Shown here: positions 63,315 to 64,000 of the stretch, piece by piece
How positions within the stretch are numbered: the stretch's first letter is position 1
Layout of the letters: each line of letters opens with the position of its first letter
Notes under the pieces: model-generated
What the model was told of the DNA's origin: nothing
Database searches by the model: none
The model's input: the letters and a program-made list of their open reading frames with translations, nothing else
Made by a program: the position numbers and the translations under genes
NCBI RefSeq assembly: GCF_020805785.1
Contig: NZ_JAJGZV010000002.1
Coordinates: 372,001-436,000, forward strand
Source of the DNA: Flavobacterium chungbukense
GTDB lineage: Bacteria > Bacteroidota > Bacteroidia > Flavobacteriales > Flavobacteriaceae
Length of the DNA: 64,000 nt
Direction: 5' to 3'

Positions 63315-63367
63315 CTTTTTATGCAAAATTACTAAATAGAATTTTACATCAATCAAATAAAGAATAA

Positions 63368-64000
63368 TTAGAATAAGAATTTAAATCCAACTGAAATTGG
63401 AGAAGTCAAATTTGGAGCACTTCCTCCTAAAGCAGTATTGTAATAAGAATCAACATTAGCTACGTGAGCCAATCCAAAATTTGTGACAGTTGTTTTCTCT
63501 CCATTTTCTGGTTTTAAAGTTGTAGAAGTGAAATTTACTAAATCATAAGAAAATTCAACTGAGAAATTCTTAGTTACAAAATAATCAAAACCACCCGATA
63601 CAGACACACCAACTTGATTTACTTTTAAGTTACTTTCTTTTTCTTTTCCAGTAATTACTGGTATTGCTGCTTGTCCGAAGAAATATAAAGATCCTGCCAC
63701 ATTCCAATATTTTCTAGCCAATGGCTGAATAACAATTAAATCTGTATTTCCTAGTGTTTTCAGATCTGGACTAACTCCATCAAAACCTTCCGATTTGATA
63801 TTAATATAACCTATTCCCGCACCTACTGCTACAGATGGCGTAATAAATGTTCCCACAATTGGAAGAACGGATAAATTAGTTCCTTTTACGTCTCCAGTTT
63901 TAGTTTGCTGATAACCAAATTGGGAAGTTGCAAACCAAGCTCCTTTTAAGCCTTGAGATGCGTCTTGAGCTTTAGCAGTTAAACCAAATAACACAATACT
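63368..64000 (-). CDS. Outer-membrane beta-barrel protein, 5' end outside the window
   Basis: The frame is open to the end of the window, so the N-terminal signal peptide is cut. The visible part begins SIVLFGLTAKAQD, the end of a signal, and then FATSQFGYQQTKTGDVKG. Gly-rich strands (AVGAGIGYINIKSEGF, GSLYFFGQAAIPVIT, GVSVSGGFDYFVTKNF) and the final ISVGFKFLF identify an outer-membrane barrel of the PF13505/OMP_b-brl class. Function is unknown. A real start codon should lie within about ten codons beyond the window. Confidence 0.8.
   Translation of the reverse strand, partial: SIVLFGLTAKAQDASQGLKGAWFATSQFGYQQTKTGDVKGTNLSVLPIVGTFITPSVAVGAGIGYINIKSEGFDGVSPDLKTLGNTDLIVIQPLARKYWNVAGSLYFFGQAAIPVITGKEKESNLKVNQVGVSVSGGFDYFVTKNFSVEFSYDLVNFTSTTLKPENGEKTTVTNFGLAHVANVDSYYNTALGGSAPNLTSPISVGFKFLF

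Noticed and set aside
1..64000. tRNA, rRNA, prophage, integrase or intact insertion sequence
   Set aside because: I looked for CCA ends, cloverleaf-like stems, transposase motifs and phage genes and found none I could support.

Overview
The window looks like a chromosomal segment of a Flavobacterium-type bacterium (Bacteroidota). The evidence is the AT-rich base composition, many -7 elements of the TAnnTTTG type, secreted proteins with Bacteroidota lipobox (SCSNDDD) and T9SS sorting domains, a SusR-like regulator, and arg genes of the N-acetyl/N-succinylornithine transcarbamylase type. I see no rRNA, tRNA, CRISPR array, prophage or intact insertion sequence.

Layout. 1-3.4 kb: the tail of an unknown gene, a beta-barrel gene broken by an in-frame stop, a TlpA-like thioredoxin pair, and an ArsR-type regulator with an Old Yellow Enzyme. 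3.8-10 kb: an acyltransferase, a DUF1349 protein, a GH3 glycosidase and a SusR-like regulator. 10-19 kb: an acyl-CoA dehydrogenase/oxidase, an EamA exporter divergent from a MocR regulator, bestrophin, a universal-stress-like protein and an OmpR-type two-component system. 19-30 kb: two outer-membrane proteins, aspartase, a Qnr-like pentapeptide protein, guaC with two small partners, miaE, and glyA divergent from fumarylacetoacetase. 29.7-35.2 kb: agmatine deiminase and N-carbamoylputrescine amidase (agmatine to putrescine) surround a lipoprotein and an OmpA protein. 35.2-46.8 kb: a DUF6169 gene behind a 38-codon ORF, lipoprotein, DUF808 protein, a 39-residue membrane protein, T9SS cargo, clpB, ytxJ, a DUF2157 membrane pair, and a pectate lyase whose sorting domain is cut off by an in-frame stop.

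46.9-58.4 kb is the core of the window: a minus-strand arginine/proline cluster in the order GNAT-argG-argC-argD-proA-proB-argF'-argB-argE-argH, behind a predicted leader of about 320 nt. The transcarbamylase has Ser at the substrate-switch position, which favours N-succinylornithine. Most gaps inside this cluster hold imperfect palindromes made of simple repeated words. 58.5-64 kb: an M1 peptidase, an aldose 1-epimerase, a GNAT, two outer-membrane proteins and a VF530 protein.

The most unusual signals outside the genes are the dispersed palindromic elements. Two resemble REPINs (34082-34244 and 3536-3704). Others belong to a CCACGAATTACACGAATT family (three copies), a CCCGAT/GCGGGATT element, and word-like inverted repeats. 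The candidates for uncharacterised biology are the 38-aa/DUF6169 cassette, the Cys-rich GNAT at the head of the arg operon with its structured leader, and two genes carrying one in-frame TAA each.
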